Shown here: positions 47,232 to 56,067 of the stretch, one piece after another
Numbering within the stretch: position 1 is the first letter of the stretch
Layout of the letters: the number at the start of each line of letters is the position of its first letter
Assembly: GCF_900156045.1 (NCBI RefSeq)
Contig: NZ_FTMX01000002.1
Coordinates: 925,433 to 989,432 of the forward strand
Source: Peribacillus simplex
GTDB taxonomy: Bacteria; Bacillota; Bacilli; Bacillales; DSM-1321
DNA length: 64,000 nt
Direction of reading: 5' to 3'
Translations under genes and position numbers: made by a program
The notes under the pieces: generated by a model
What the model saw: only the letters and a program-made list of their open reading frames with translations
Database searches by the model: none
What the model was told of the DNA's origin: nothing

Positions 47232-47399
47232 CTAAAAGCCTCTTTTTCTAAAAAAATCATAAATGAAAAATGTGCTAAACATGGATACTGGTAAGCCAAT
47301 AAGAAAATATAAAAAGTTTCTTGGCATGCAAATATTGAAATAGTAGAAAAAAACAGTCACCCAAATACCAACAACTAAATATTTCAAAATTCCCCTCAT
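47232..47399 (-). CDS. Small membrane protein, 55 residues
   Basis: ATG at 47399 with AAGGAG seven bases upstream. The product starts MRGILKYLVVGIWVTVFFYYF and has two hydrophobic segments (about 5-21 and 27-46) with a basic end (RKRGF). No known family. The strong ribosome site and codon use support a real gene. Confidence 0.6.
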   Translation of the reverse strand: MRGILKYLVVGIWVTVFFYYFNICMPRNFLYFLIGLPVSMFSTFFIYDFFRKRGF

Positions 47400-47537
47400 T
47401 ACTTAACTCCTTGATCTCCCATTCCGGTACTGTATAGAGAGACTATCGATGCAAAAATCTATCTTTTCCGATTTACAAAAAACTAGTATCATATTACTAT
47501 TAAACAAACAAACAGAATATTAATATTAAGGGGAATT

Positions 47538-48764
47538 ATGTTAAAAAATTATCAATATTATCAAAACAAACACCGATTTATACTGAAGGCATTCATGGCA
47601 ATGATATCCTTTTTACTGCTTGTTGGGATTTCTGTATCACCTATAAGTTGGAAAGATAATCCCTACGAGATGACATTACAGGTCATTTTAATATCGGGGA
47701 TGATAATTTCTCTGTTATTTTTCTTAAAAACAGAAGTCAATTTCTATAAAACCCTATTCATTTTCTTAATTACTGTTTATTTATATAGCAAATTCTGGAT
47801 ATTCCCAGATACTGCAATCATGCTGTCATTATTTGCTATAGCACCATTGATTCCCATTTTTCTCTTTGATAAAATCGGATTCTATATTGTCGCCACTTTA
47901 AATATCATATTAGGTCCGGCTTCCATCTTGATCATTTCAAAAACGGATCTTCAATACACTTATGAATATGTCGCTCTGGATAGTTTCGGCAACACGCTTA
48001 ACTTCATCGCTATACAAATCATATTGGTATTCGTATTCATAGGAACCAATAATAGGGTGGAATCCACGAATGCATTTCATAAGGAAATACAGCAGGCCAA
48101 GCAACTGAACTCAGTCGGACAGCTCGCTGCCACCATTGCACATGAGATACGTAATCCGATTACAGTCGTAAAAGGGTTTGCCCAGTTATTAGATCAAGAG
48201 AAGGAACTGAATGAAACGGAAAAATTTTATGTACAGACGATGCTCACAGAACTTGAATATACACAAGTGATAATCAATGATTATTTGTCTTTGGCAAAGC
48301 CGCAAACGGATAATGCACAGGTCATTCCTTTAAATTTCGAAATCCAAAAGATTTCCGATCTATTAACGAGTTTCGCCAATAATCGCAACATAGGCTTTCT
48401 CTTGGATTTCCGTGACGACCTGCACATTAACATGAATCCCATCGAACTTAAACAGATACTGGTCAATATCATGAAAAATGGAATTGAGTCAATGAACAAT
48501 CCCGGATTCATCAAAGTGGAAACAGAGCAGGAACGCACTATGGCAAAAATAAGAATAACGGATACAGGAATAGGCCTCTCCAAAAAACAACTTGAAATAC
48601 TCGGCACCCCATTTTATTCGCTTAAAGACAGGGGAACAGGTATCGGCCTGACCGTTTGTTATTCCATCGTTCAAAAATACAAAGGGAAAATCGTGGTCCA
48701 GAGCGAATTGAACAAAGGAACATCCTTCACCATTTATTTGCCCTTACATAGAGAAATAGATTAA
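47538..48764 (+). CDS. Membrane sensor histidine kinase, sporulation-kinase (KinB-like) type
   Basis: 408 residues. Five or six membrane segments (about 18-170) with little extracytoplasmic sequence, then HisKA with phospho-acceptor His202 (ATIAHEIRNPITVVKGF) and an HATPase domain (N box NIMKNGIESM, G1 DTGIGLS, G2 GTGIGLTV). No response regulator gene is adjacent. Orphan kinases with this layout in Bacillus feed the Spo0F/Spo0A phosphorelay; that role is inferred. Confidence 0.87.
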   Translation: MLKNYQYYQNKHRFILKAFMAMISFLLLVGISVSPISWKDNPYEMTLQVILISGMIISLLFFLKTEVNFYKTLFIFLITVYLYSKFWIFPDTAIMLSLFAIAPLIPIFLFDKIGFYIVATLNIILGPASILIISKTDLQYTYEYVALDSFGNTLNFIAIQIILVFVFIGTNNRVESTNAFHKEIQQAKQLNSVGQLAATIAHEIRNPITVVKGFAQLLDQEKELNETEKFYVQTMLTELEYTQVIINDYLSLAKPQTDNAQVIPLNFEIQKISDLLTSFANNRNIGFLLDFRDDLHINMNPIELKQILVNIMKNGIESMNNPGFIKVETEQERTMAKIRITDTGIGLSKKQLEILGTPFYSLKDRGTGIGLTVCYSIVQKYKGKIVVQSELNKGTSFTIYLPLHREID

Positions 48765-48783
48765 ACATACATTACCAAACAAG

Positions 48784-48822
48784 AAAAAGGATGACCGCCC
48801 AGTTTTGGAAGGTCATCCTTTT
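48784..48822. terminator. Bidirectional terminator
   Basis: AAAAAGGATGACC / GGTCATCCTTTT stem between the convergent kinase and ABC permease genes. Confidence 0.85.
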
Positions 48823-48825
48823 CAA

Positions 48826-49650
48826 TTAAGCTTTAAAACTATCTTGCCATTTCAGAAAATGATTCTCTAAAAAGCGGACAAACGAATCGGAGATTTTGCC
48901 AGCGAGGGCAAAAATGATGATGCCTACGAATACGACGTCCGTTTGCATGAATGAACGGGCATCCTGGATCATGAATCCCACCCCTCTATCCGCACCCAAC
49001 AATTCAGCTACGACCAGGCACATCCAGGCCGCACTTAAGGCTAAACGGATACCAAGCAATATGTTTGGCAAAGCTGCCGGAATCATGAGCTTCGTTATTT
49101 GTTCCAGACGGCTAAACTCCAAGATTCGGGCAACATCGTATAGTTTTTTATCCACATTCCGAAGGCCCAAAAAAGTTTGTAAATATAGAGGAAAGAAAGC
49201 GCCTAAAGCAATAAGCAACACTTTGGATAGTTCACCAAACCCGAACCACATAATGAATAAAGGGGTAATCGCAAGTAAAGGAACTGTCCGTAACATTTGA
49301 ATGCTCGGATTAAGATATTCTTCGGATTTTTTTTGCATGCCAACGATGATTCCTAGCAATAAGCCTAAAAAACCACCTAATGCAAAGCCAAGAAGAGCCC
49401 GCGTTAAACTGATTTGTAAATGCATGCCCATTTCCCCTGACCGAACGAGATCAATGAAAGTCGTGACGATCAATAAAGGAGATGAGAATAATTGGGCAGG
49501 CAGGATACCAGCCGAACCTAATGATTGCCATGCAATCAACACGACAACGGGAAGGAATGATCCCCGCAATGCTGATTTGGCAAGTTTGGATTGTTTTTTC
49601 GTTTTCCTTATGACAAGCGACTTGTTTTGAGCAACGGTCTGTGTAGACAT
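48826..49650 (-). CDS. ABC transporter permease, SsuC/TauC type
   Basis: 274 residues, six predicted membrane segments with the EAA-type loop (LYDVARILEFSRLEQITKLMIPAALPNILLGIRLALSAAW). It belongs to the nitrate/sulfonate/taurine permease family. The ATG at 49650 is better spaced from GGAAGG than that at 49659. It follows the ATP-binding gene by 30 bp. With the divergent binding protein and TauD-like enzyme, it should import an organosulfonate. Confidence 0.88.
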   Translation of the reverse strand: MSTQTVAQNKSLVIRKTKKQSKLAKSALRGSFLPVVVLIAWQSLGSAGILPAQLFSSPLLIVTTFIDLVRSGEMGMHLQISLTRALLGFALGGFLGLLLGIIVGMQKKSEEYLNPSIQMLRTVPLLAITPLFIMWFGFGELSKVLLIALGAFFPLYLQTFLGLRNVDKKLYDVARILEFSRLEQITKLMIPAALPNILLGIRLALSAAWMCLVVAELLGADRGVGFMIQDARSFMQTDVVFVGIIIFALAGKISDSFVRFLENHFLKWQDSFKA

Positions 49651-49680
49651 ATTTTTCATCCTTCCTTTTTCAAAAATTAA

Positions 49681-50448
49681 TTAAATGCTCCAATCTTCCC
49701 TTTCTTCCGGATGATGATCAAGTTGGGTTAAAATGACGGTCCTGAATTCTTGAAACGCTTTGCTTGTTCGAGTTCTTGGATATGGTAAATCAATTGGAAC
49801 GATAGCTTTAATCCGTCCAGGCTTTGCCTCCATGACTACCACTTTGCTCGATAAAAAGATGGATTCATCAATATCATGGGTGACAAGCACCATCGTTGTC
49901 ATATTCCTCTCCCATATTTCTAGTAAAGCCTCTTGAAGATGCGTTCGCGTGAAAGCATCCAATGCACCGAATGGCTCATCCAGCAATAAAACTTCAGGAT
50001 TACGTAATAAGGCCCTGGCAATGGCAACACGCTGCGACATTCCACCGGATAATTGGCGTGGATACGCCTTTTCAAATCCTTTTAGCTTAACAAGTGAAAT
50101 TAAATCATCCACCCTTTTTCTAATGTCCGTTTTTTTTAATGGAAGGTTACCTGCAATATTTTTCTCCACATTCAGCCATGGAAATAAGCGGTGCTCCTGA
50201 AAAATGAAACCACGGTCTTTAGAAGGGGCGCTAACCGGATGATCCCCTGCTATGATCGTACCGTCAAAGTCTGAATCAAGTCCTGCGATCAGCTTTAATA
50301 ATGTGCTTTTCCCGCAGCCGCTCGGACCAATGATGGTGACGAACTCACCATTTTTGACGTGCAGATTTAAATTATCCAAAACATGGACACTTTCATTATC
50401 ATTCTTAAATGTTTTGCTTACATGATTAATTTCTAACGTCGCTACCAA
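49681..50448 (-). CDS. ABC transporter ATP-binding protein, SsuB/TauB type
   Basis: About 255 residues. Walker [11 protein letters not shown]-loop FQEHRLFPW, signature [15 protein letters not shown], Walker [13 protein letters not shown], and His in LVTHDIDES. The QEHRLFPW and DLPYPRTR features are typical of nitrate/sulfonate/taurine ATPases. A TTG at 50448 lies eight bases after AAAGGG; a GTG at 50457 is the alternative. The transcript begins beyond an attenuator hairpin at 50468-50540. Confidence 0.9.
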   Translation of the reverse strand: MVATLEINHVSKTFKNDNESVHVLDNLNLHVKNGEFVTIIGPSGCGKSTLLKLIAGLDSDFDGTIIAGDHPVSAPSKDRGFIFQEHRLFPWLNVEKNIAGNLPLKKTDIRKRVDDLISLVKLKGFEKAYPRQLSGGMSQRVAIARALLRNPEVLLLDEPFGALDAFTRTHLQEALLEIWERNMTTMVLVTHDIDESIFLSSKVVVMEAKPGRIKAIVPIDLPYPRTRTSKAFQEFRTVILTQLDHHPEEREDWSI

Positions 50449-50467
50449 TAACCTCACCCTTTCTCAA

Positions 50468-50522
50468 ATAAAAAAATAGAGATTCAGCAATAAGGCACAT
50501 ATTGTCCCTTTGCTGAATCTCT
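50468..50522 (-). terminator. Attenuator terminator upstream of the ABC transporter operon
   Basis: On the minus strand: AGAGATTCAGCAA, 19-nt loop, TTGCTGAATCTCT, then a T-rich tract. Perfect 13-bp arms, placed between the promoter region and the ATPase gene, so it would block the operon unless disrupted. Its 5' arm overlaps the upstream 27-nt hairpin. Confidence 0.85.
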
Positions 50523-50540
50523 AGTTAACCAGTCGATTCA
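50514..50540 (-). promoter_or_regulatory. 27-nt antiterminator-like hairpin, leftward copy
   Basis: The minus strand reads TGAATC, GA, CTGG, TTAA, CTAG, A, GATTCA: an outer 6-bp stem and an inner 4-bp stem with a tetraloop. The last GATTCA is also the 5' arm of the terminator, so the two structures exclude each other. The same architecture occurs on the plus strand at 50706-50732. Confidence 0.7.
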
Positions 50541-50624
50541 ATATTTCATTTTATATTAACTTATCGATTATTTATAATCAACACTCAATACCAATTTATT
50601 TTATCGGATTAATCAAAAAAGAAA

Positions 50625-50654
50625 TTGACAGATTATTCTAACACCTGTTAAGAT
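50625..50654 (+). promoter_or_regulatory. Sigma-A promoter of the binding protein-tauD operon
   Basis: TTGACA (50625-50630), 18-nt spacer ending in TGT (extended -10), then TAAGAT (50649-50654). It gives a leader of about 170 nt that contains the rightward attenuator. Confidence 0.55.
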
Positions 50655-50705
50655 GCATTCATACACAAATCCGCTTCACAAAAAACCAATTAAATAAAGG
50701 TCATG

Positions 50706-50732
50706 TGAATCAACTGGACTACCGGAGATTCA
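50706..50732 (+). promoter_or_regulatory. 27-nt antiterminator-like hairpin, rightward copy
   Basis: TGAATC, AA, CTGG, ACTA, CCGG, A, GATTCA. Same length, stems and loop size as the leftward copy; differences are in the loop and in paired positions that keep pairing (CTGG/CCGG versus CTGG/CTAG). It overlaps the 5' arm of the following terminator. Confidence 0.7.
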
Positions 50733-50775
50733 ATGAAGAGTAACCCCGGCATACTCTTCGTTGAATCTCTTTTTG
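50725..50775 (+). terminator. Attenuator terminator upstream of the binding protein gene
   Basis: GAGATTCA-AT-GAAGAGT ... ACTCTTC-GT-TGAATCTC, then TTTTTG. A strong intrinsic terminator, 56 nt before the gene's start codon. Confidence 0.85.
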
Positions 50776-50830
50776 TCATTATTCTGACCATCCAGATGTG
50801 GTAAGTGTAATTAAAAAAAGGAGGGAATTC

Positions 50831-51820
50831 ATGAAGGAATACCGTAACAAGTTAACCGCATTATTGCTTGCCATCTTTAGCATTGCTGTATTGGCAGGCT
50901 GCAATTCCGATGCCGGCAAGGCTTCCGGGAAAAGTGATCCACTTAAAGTTCATATTGCCTTAAATGGTAAGATGGGGCCATTGGTCATAGCAAAGGAAAA
51001 GGGATTGTTCGACGAAGAGTTTTCTAAACTGGATGCCCAAATCGAGTGGAGTGAATTCCCGAGTGGTCCCCCGCTTTTGGAATCCCTCGCTTCCAATCGG
51101 GTTGACCTATCTTTTTTAGGGGATGGTGCACTGATTGCCGGAATTGATAAGAATCTGCCATTTGAAGTGATTGCACAAACGGGTCGAGGTGAGTCATCTG
51201 TCCGGATCCTGGCTCAGCCAGAAGGAGACATTAAGAAGATTGAAGACTTAAAGGGAAAAACGGTCGGTGTTGCCTCCGGGACAACAGGTCATGTGTATTT
51301 AATCAAAGCATTGAAAGCACATGGTTTAACGATCGATGATATTAAACTCATCAATTTACAACCGGATGATGCTCAATCCGCTTTTGAAACCAAACAATTG
51401 GACGCCTGGGCGATATGGAACCCTTATTACCTTAATAATATTGAAAAAGGGAATGCAGTCGCACTTAAAGTAAAGGAAAAAATATTAGCTCCTGGTGCAA
51501 TCATTGCACGTAACGAATTTGCAAAAGCACATCCTGAAATTGTCGAGGCCTATTTAAAGGTTTATAAAAAAGCTGCCGATTGGCAAATTGAAAATCCAGA
51601 TGAAGCCTCTGAAATTTATTCTAAAGAAACTAAATTGCCTGTGAGCACAGTCAAGAAAATAATAACGGCTGAAGAACCAAATATCTACTTTACCGATGAT
51701 GCCATCAAGGCACAACAAGAATCAATCGATACATTAGCTAGTGTGGGTTATATCAAGAAATCATTTAATTTTAAAAACCAGATCCACAATGAATACATTG
51801 ATGAAGCCTTTAAAAAATAA
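50831..51820 (+). CDS. Sulfonate/taurine-type ABC substrate-binding lipoprotein
   Basis: 329 residues with lipobox VLAGCNSD. LKVHIALNGKMGPLVIAKEKGLFDEEF, EWSEFPSGPPLLESLASNRVDLSFLGDGA and VGVASGTTGHVYLIKALKAHGL are typical of SsuA/TauA-family binding proteins. Start ATG at 50831 follows AGGAGGGAATTC. Its permease and ATPase partners are encoded divergently; the TauD-like enzyme follows by 30 bp. Confidence 0.9.
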   Translation: MKEYRNKLTALLLAIFSIAVLAGCNSDAGKASGKSDPLKVHIALNGKMGPLVIAKEKGLFDEEFSKLDAQIEWSEFPSGPPLLESLASNRVDLSFLGDGALIAGIDKNLPFEVIAQTGRGESSVRILAQPEGDIKKIEDLKGKTVGVASGTTGHVYLIKALKAHGLTIDDIKLINLQPDDAQSAFETKQLDAWAIWNPYYLNNIEKGNAVALKVKEKILAPGAIIARNEFAKAHPEIVEAYLKVYKKAADWQIENPDEASEIYSKETKLPVSTVKKIITAEEPNIYFTDDAIKAQQESIDTLASVGYIKKSFNFKNQIHNEYIDEAFKK

Positions 51821-51850
51821 AAAAACATACCTTACAGGAGGAGATTGATT

Positions 51851-52744
51851 ATGACGGAAACTAAAACACAACAATTAAAAGTGGTACCCGTAGCAGGAAG
51901 GATTGGAGCGGAAATTCAAGGAGTCCAATTAAGCGGAGACTTGGATTTATCTATTTTCAGTGAAATCAAACAAGCGTTAAACGATCATAAAGTCGTATTC
52001 TTCAAAGGTCAAAACCATTTGGACGATGCCAGCCAAGAGGCATTTGCCAAACTATTGGGTGAACCTTATGCGCATCCTACAGTACCGGTCAAAGACAATA
52101 CTAACTATATTTTCGAACTTGATTCCGAACGGGGTGCTAAAGCAAACCATTGGCATACTGATGTCACTTTTGTTCCAGAAGTCCCCAAATACTCTGTTTT
52201 AAGAGGTGTAACCATCCCTGATGTGGGGGGCGATACAGTCTGGGCAAATACGAATAAAGCATATGAGGACCTGCCGGATGGATTGAAGATATTAGCGGAT
52301 GGGCTATGGGCGATCCATACAAATGAGTATGATTATGCACAATTCAAACCAGCCGAAAACATTGATGATGAGGTTAAAAAGAAATATCGTGATATATTCG
52401 AATCGACCATTTATAAAACAAGGCACCCAGTCGTTCACGTGCACACAGAAACCGGAAAAAGGCATTTGTTATTAGGTGGCTTTGCTGGAAGAGTGGAAGG
52501 ATATACAACAAGTGAATCTGAAAGATTATTAAGTATCTTCGATTCATACATCACGCGCTTAGAAAATACCGTGCGTTGGCAATGGAGTGAAGGGGACGTG
52601 GTCATTTGGGATAACCTAGCCACGCAGCATTACGCTATTGCCGATTACGGGGACCAGCACCGCGTCGTTCGCAGGGTCACAGTAGGAAAAGACGTTCCGG
52701 TAAACAACGAGAACGAGTCAAGCAGACTAATCATAAAAAAATAA
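51851..52744 (+). CDS. tauD: TauD-family Fe(II)/2-oxoglutarate dioxygenase
   Basis: 297 residues. Iron ligands His102 and Asp104 (ANHWHTDVTF) and His260 (LATQHYAIADY), with the 2-oxoglutarate-binding Arg271 following. GDTVWANTNKAYEDLPDGLK and RHPVVHVHTETGKRHLLLG are TauD family landmarks. It would hydroxylate taurine or another alkylsulfonate, releasing sulfite and an aldehyde. GGAGGAGATTGATT precedes the ATG. The exact sulfonate is not known. Confidence 0.88.
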   Translation: MTETKTQQLKVVPVAGRIGAEIQGVQLSGDLDLSIFSEIKQALNDHKVVFFKGQNHLDDASQEAFAKLLGEPYAHPTVPVKDNTNYIFELDSERGAKANHWHTDVTFVPEVPKYSVLRGVTIPDVGGDTVWANTNKAYEDLPDGLKILADGLWAIHTNEYDYAQFKPAENIDDEVKKKYRDIFESTIYKTRHPVVHVHTETGKRHLLLGGFAGRVEGYTTSESERLLSIFDSYITRLENTVRWQWSEGDVVIWDNLATQHYAIADYGDQHRVVRRVTVGKDVPVNNENESSRLIIKK

Positions 52745-52857
52745 AACTCATGTATCAAGTGTAAGAAATCCATTACTTGACTGCCCCATAAGCAAATGAC
52801 TGTTGAATGGTAACACTCAAACCTCCTTGCCTTTTTGCAGTAAATGTCAAAGGTAAA

Positions 52858-52893
52858 AAAGAAACTGCCGATATAGATATCGACAGTTTCTTT
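52858..52893. terminator. Bidirectional terminator between tauD and clpP
   Basis: AAAGAAACTG-CCGATAT / ATATCGA-CAGTTTCTTT stem. Confidence 0.85.
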
Positions 52894-52944
52894 TCGTTTT
52901 CATCCAGCATATTTTTGAGCTTACTCGAGGCTTTTTTATCAGGA

Positions 52945-53529
52945 TTAATTATCCTGAACGATTATTTCATCGATTATACCGTAATCCTTCGCCTCAATTG
53001 CGCTTAAGAAGTAATCACGATCTGTGTCTTTCGCCACCTTTTCGATAGGCTGCCCAGTCCTTTCCGAGATGATTTGATTGATATGATCCTTTAGTTTCAA
53101 AATCCTTCGGGCAGAAATTTCAATTTCCGTGGCTTGCCCCCTCGCCCCACCAAGCGGTTGATGAAGCATGATTTCACTATTTGGCAAAGCGCACCGTTTC
53201 CCTTTCGTACCCGCCAATAAAAGCATGGCACCGAATGATGCAGCCATCCCCGTACATACAGTCCGGATATCAGGCTTAATATATTGCATTGTATCATAAA
53301 TGGCGAAACCGGCACTGGTCGATCCCCCCGGACTGTTTATGAAGATGGTAATTTCCTTATCAGGTGCATCTGCTGCCAAGAATAACAATTGGGCAACCAC
53401 ACTGTTAGCTAAATGATCGGTGATCTCTTCCCCAATCATGATGATACGGTCTTTTAGAAGTCTGGAATAAATATCGTACGAGCGCTCACCCTTGCCTGAT
53501 TGCTCAATTACATATGGAATTGTTGTCAT
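52945..53529 (-). CDS. clpP: ATP-dependent Clp protease proteolytic subunit, ClpP paralogue
   Basis: 194 residues. Catalytic triad Ser98 (GMAASFGA), His123 (MLHQPLGGA) and Asp172 (DTDRDYF), plus [11 protein letters not shown]. The sequence aligns along its length with housekeeping ClpP but has many changes ([31 protein letters not shown]), which suggests a second ClpP as in some Bacillus species. It follows a sigma factor gene by 29 bp on the same strand with its own AGGAGG, so both are probably one operon. Confidence 0.92.
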   Translation of the reverse strand: MTTIPYVIEQSGKGERSYDIYSRLLKDRIIMIGEEITDHLANSVVAQLLFLAADAPDKEITIFINSPGGSTSAGFAIYDTMQYIKPDIRTVCTGMAASFGAMLLLAGTKGKRCALPNSEIMLHQPLGGARGQATEIEISARRILKLKDHINQIISERTGQPIEKVAKDTDRDYFLSAIEAKDYGIIDEIIVQDN

Positions 53530-53558
53530 ATCTTCTTCTTCCTCCTAACATAATTTGG

Positions 53559-54266
53559 CTATGCGGCCATTGAGAGTGTGTTTGAAGGAGTGAAGCTTGA
53601 TTTGGAAAGAATCGAACGATTCATCAGTTTAGGAATCATTGATTCACTGTTCAGGGATTTGAAAGATGGGATGCTTCTAATGAGGATATCAGGATTCTGG
53701 GCTTTTAAAGCTTGTGTCATCAGGGTCATGAGCCGCTGTTCCTCCTCATCTTGCCAATCTTCCACGCAAGTCAACTTACGCTCTTCGACGTCATTGTCAA
53801 AACGCTTTTTCACACGATTCAGGATGGCCTTTACTGCGGTCTCCGTGGTGTTCAAATAATCTGAGATTTCTTTTGACCGATAGAGGAATCCTTCCTTTAA
53901 TAGGAACACAACAGCTTGTTTCGGGGTAAGTGACTTTATTATATATTCAACCGTTTCAAAGGCATTTTCCCCAACTGATCCCTGTTGTTCGGTATCCAAC
54001 AGATTGTCTAAGGATTCATTTTTTCTTTTTCGTATCGTATCAATCCAGGAATGTCGGGCTATCGTCTTCAATAAAGCCGTTGTTAATTCCGTTTTCTTCC
54101 CATAGCCCTGCATTGCCTTCAATATCGTTTCCTGTGCCAAATCATCCCCATCCCAATTATTTTGGGTCAGGAATCGGCAAAACCGAAGCAATTCAGGATA
54201 GACTTCACACAAAATCGCACCGTTATCCTTTTCTTCAGAAATATCTTCCCTTAACTTATTTATCAT
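53559..54266 (-). CDS. ECF-like RNA polymerase sigma factor
   Basis: About 235 residues. Region 2 is in YPELLRFCRFLTQNNWDGDDLAQETILKAMQGYGK and ARHSWIDTIRKRKNESLD; region 4 in LTPKQAVVFLLKEGFLYRSKEISDYLNTTETAVKAILNRVKKRF. A C-terminal extension of about 70 residues is unusual. The ATG at 54266 has GGAG eight bases upstream. No anti-sigma gene is adjacent; the next gene is a ClpP paralogue. Confidence 0.82.
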   Translation of the reverse strand: MINKLREDISEEKDNGAILCEVYPELLRFCRFLTQNNWDGDDLAQETILKAMQGYGKKTELTTALLKTIARHSWIDTIRKRKNESLDNLLDTEQQGSVGENAFETVEYIIKSLTPKQAVVFLLKEGFLYRSKEISDYLNTTETAVKAILNRVKKRFDNDVEERKLTCVEDWQDEEEQRLMTLMTQALKAQNPDILIRSIPSFKSLNSESMIPKLMNRSILSKSSFTPSNTLSMAA

Positions 54267-54398
54267 TTTTCTCACTCCTTCAACACCCTCTATCCTATAA
54301 ACGTTTCAGAAAGAGAAAAAGATATGGGGGTGGAAAATTTTCGTTCTTCATTATATTCTATTCCATTTTTTCCTTTGGATTTCCTTTCATACTAAAAA

Positions 54399-54424
54399 CC
54401 TGTTTGGTTAAGATCCAAACAGGC
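54399..54424 (-). terminator. Terminator of the 99-residue protein gene
   Basis: CCTGTTTGG / CCAAACAGG with T run on the minus strand, about 160 nt past the stop. It explains part of the 54267-54580 gap, which otherwise holds only the sigma gene's promoter region. Confidence 0.75.
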
Positions 54425-54580
54425 TAGTGTCAACGTTCTATATGCAACAAATATGCCCCCCTCTGTGTACCCGATTCTCACCAATCATTTCAGCAAAGCC
54501 CTTATAAACACTTACTTCCCGGATGTATCTTTGTGAAACCTGAACTTCAATTTTCCGGGTGATTCATAGGAACTCTGCTG

Positions 54581-54880
54581 CTATTCCAAGTGTTCAATGC
54601 ATTCAACCGTGTATTCGCTAGGTTCCATAACGTTTTCTTCAATACCAAACCAACTGGAGGAGAGACTCTCATTAGCGCTATCTTTACAATAGTTCACCAA
54701 AGAACCTGCTGGCTTCTCTTCTTGATCGCTCATCTCTTCAATATTAACTGATCGCTCGTTATGACTCCCGCTGTCTCTCTTTTCATTCTCCAGGTCTGCG
54801 AACATGAACATACAGTAAAAAAACGCAACCATAATTGCCATAGTAAACAACCTTGAAACTAAAGGCAGTAACCTTTTCAT
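54581..54880 (-). CDS. Hypothetical membrane-anchored protein, 99 residues
   Basis: One N-terminal hydrophobic segment (about 8-28), then an acidic Ser/Glu-rich extracytoplasmic part with two Cys. AGAGGTTTAGTTAT precedes the ATG. No known family. Probably exported and membrane-tethered. Confidence 0.6.
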   Translation of the reverse strand: MKRLLPLVSRLFTMAIMVAFFYCMFMFADLENEKRDSGSHNERSVNIEEMSDQEEKPAGSLVNYCKDSANESLSSSWFGIEENVMEPSEYTVECIEHLE

Positions 54881-55220
54881 ATAACTAAACCTCTCTTCAT
54901 GGTGGCTTCCCCAATCGTGTTAAAGCATAATAAATTCAGAATGAATTAATTCATCTATTAAATATCCATCAAAACATCAGTTTTGAAAAATATTCCTATA
55001 GATTCATTATATCAAGTTCCAGAAGTTTTTAATGCCCTTATTCAACCTTAATCCGAATAAACAACTAAAATACTCTGAACCCTTAAATGTGGACAGTCCA
55101 AAAAATATCAGTAAACACCTCACATTGACTTCCATCCTTTTCAAGTGTTACTCTTAAATTAATAAAAAAGTATACATTCAAAACACTGATTCCATTAGCG
55201 TGAAATAAGGGTGATCTCAT
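54881..55220. other. Intergenic region, 340 bp
   Basis: AT-rich. No gene, repeat or terminator recognised. It separates divergent genes and must hold both promoters; none is clear. Confidence 0.35.
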
Positions 55221-55793
55221 TTGCCAAAAGCACATTTAATTGACGTTCAACCAATCAGATCATTGGAAAAATTAGATGATATGAAATGGTCACTGAAGAG
55301 ACATTGCAGCGAGAGGGACTACATATTGTTCTTGTTAGGCATCAATACCGGCTTGCGTGTGTCTGATTTATTATCGCTGAAGATAAAGGACATTAAAGGT
55401 AAGATGGAGGTCATCATCAAGGAAGGCAAAACAAAAAAGCCAAGAATAATACAGCTTAATAATGTATGTAATGAATTGGCTGCCTATATAGCCACCATCG
55501 ATGGTGAATGGCTATTCCCCTCACGCAAGGGCGATAAGCCAATTAGCAAAATACAAGCCTACAGACAGCTTAATAAAGCAGCGGACATGGTGGACATCGA
55601 GGGCGTCGGTACCCATACCATGCGGAAAACTTTCGGGTACTGGCACTATAAACGAAGTAAGGACCTTGCTGAGTTACAAATGATCCTTAATCATTCACAA
55701 CCTGAAATTACACTAAAGTACATTGGGATTGCTGATGAAGGAACAGAGGACAGCTTAAATGATATTTTGGGAGGACGGAAGAAATGTCACTGA
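55221..55793 (+). CDS. Small tyrosine recombinase, catalytic domain only
   Basis: 190 residues. Catalytic residues: Arg in NTGLRVSDLL, Lys in KEGKTKKPRIIQL, HTMRKTFGYWHY (His and Arg), His in ILNHSQPEITL and the nucleophile Tyr in KYIG. The usual N-terminal core-binding (SAM-like) domain is missing, which makes it about half the size of XerC/D. Start TTG at 55221 with AAGGGTGATC upstream. It overlaps the next gene by 10 nt. Confidence 0.85.
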   Translation: MPKAHLIDVQPIRSLEKLDDMKWSLKRHCSERDYILFLLGINTGLRVSDLLSLKIKDIKGKMEVIIKEGKTKKPRIIQLNNVCNELAAYIATIDGEWLFPSRKGDKPISKIQAYRQLNKAADMVDIEGVGTHTMRKTFGYWHYKRSKDLAELQMILNHSQPEITLKYIGIADEGTEDSLNDILGGRKKCH

Positions 55794-55978
55794 CTGAATA
55801 CAATGCAAAATATGAATATATCATTCGAAGCAATATTTCCGATAGGCAAAAGGCATTGAAATTAGCTGATTTAATGACCGACATGGAAGGCCACTTAAGA
55901 AATGACATCGGGGAACATCGGAATAAAGAAGTACATGCATTATATAAAAAAGTATCTCTCCTATCCAACTTGTTATGA
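55784..55978 (+). CDS. Hypothetical partner of the small recombinase, 64 residues
   Basis: Helical, charged (MSLTEYNAKYEYIIRSNISD ... KALKLADLMTDMEGHLRND), soluble. GGAGGACGGAAGAA precedes the ATG, which lies inside the recombinase gene. Not recognised; the overlap suggests a function with the recombinase. Confidence 0.65.
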   Translation: MSLTEYNAKYEYIIRSNISDRQKALKLADLMTDMEGHLRNDIGEHRNKEVHALYKKVSLLSNLL

Positions 55979-55985
55979 TCACCTT

Positions 55986-56021
55986 AAGACCCTTGCATAT
56001 GTGCAGAGGTCCTTTTTTTTG
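55986..56021 (+). terminator. Terminator of the recombinase pair
   Basis: AAGACC-C-TTGCA / TGCA-G-AGGTCCTT then T run. Confidence 0.85.
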
Positions 56022-56067
56022 CCGTGAAAGTGAGTTGATTAATATCTTCGACTCATCACTTAAGGTG

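Noticed and set aside
50458..50830. S-box (SAM) riboswitch, T-box or RAT before the sulfonate genes
   Set aside because: The conserved core sequences of these elements are absent; only the 27-nt hairpin and terminators are present.
54425..54580. Possible extra small gene before the 99-residue protein gene
   Set aside because: No ribosome site and no open frame of useful length.
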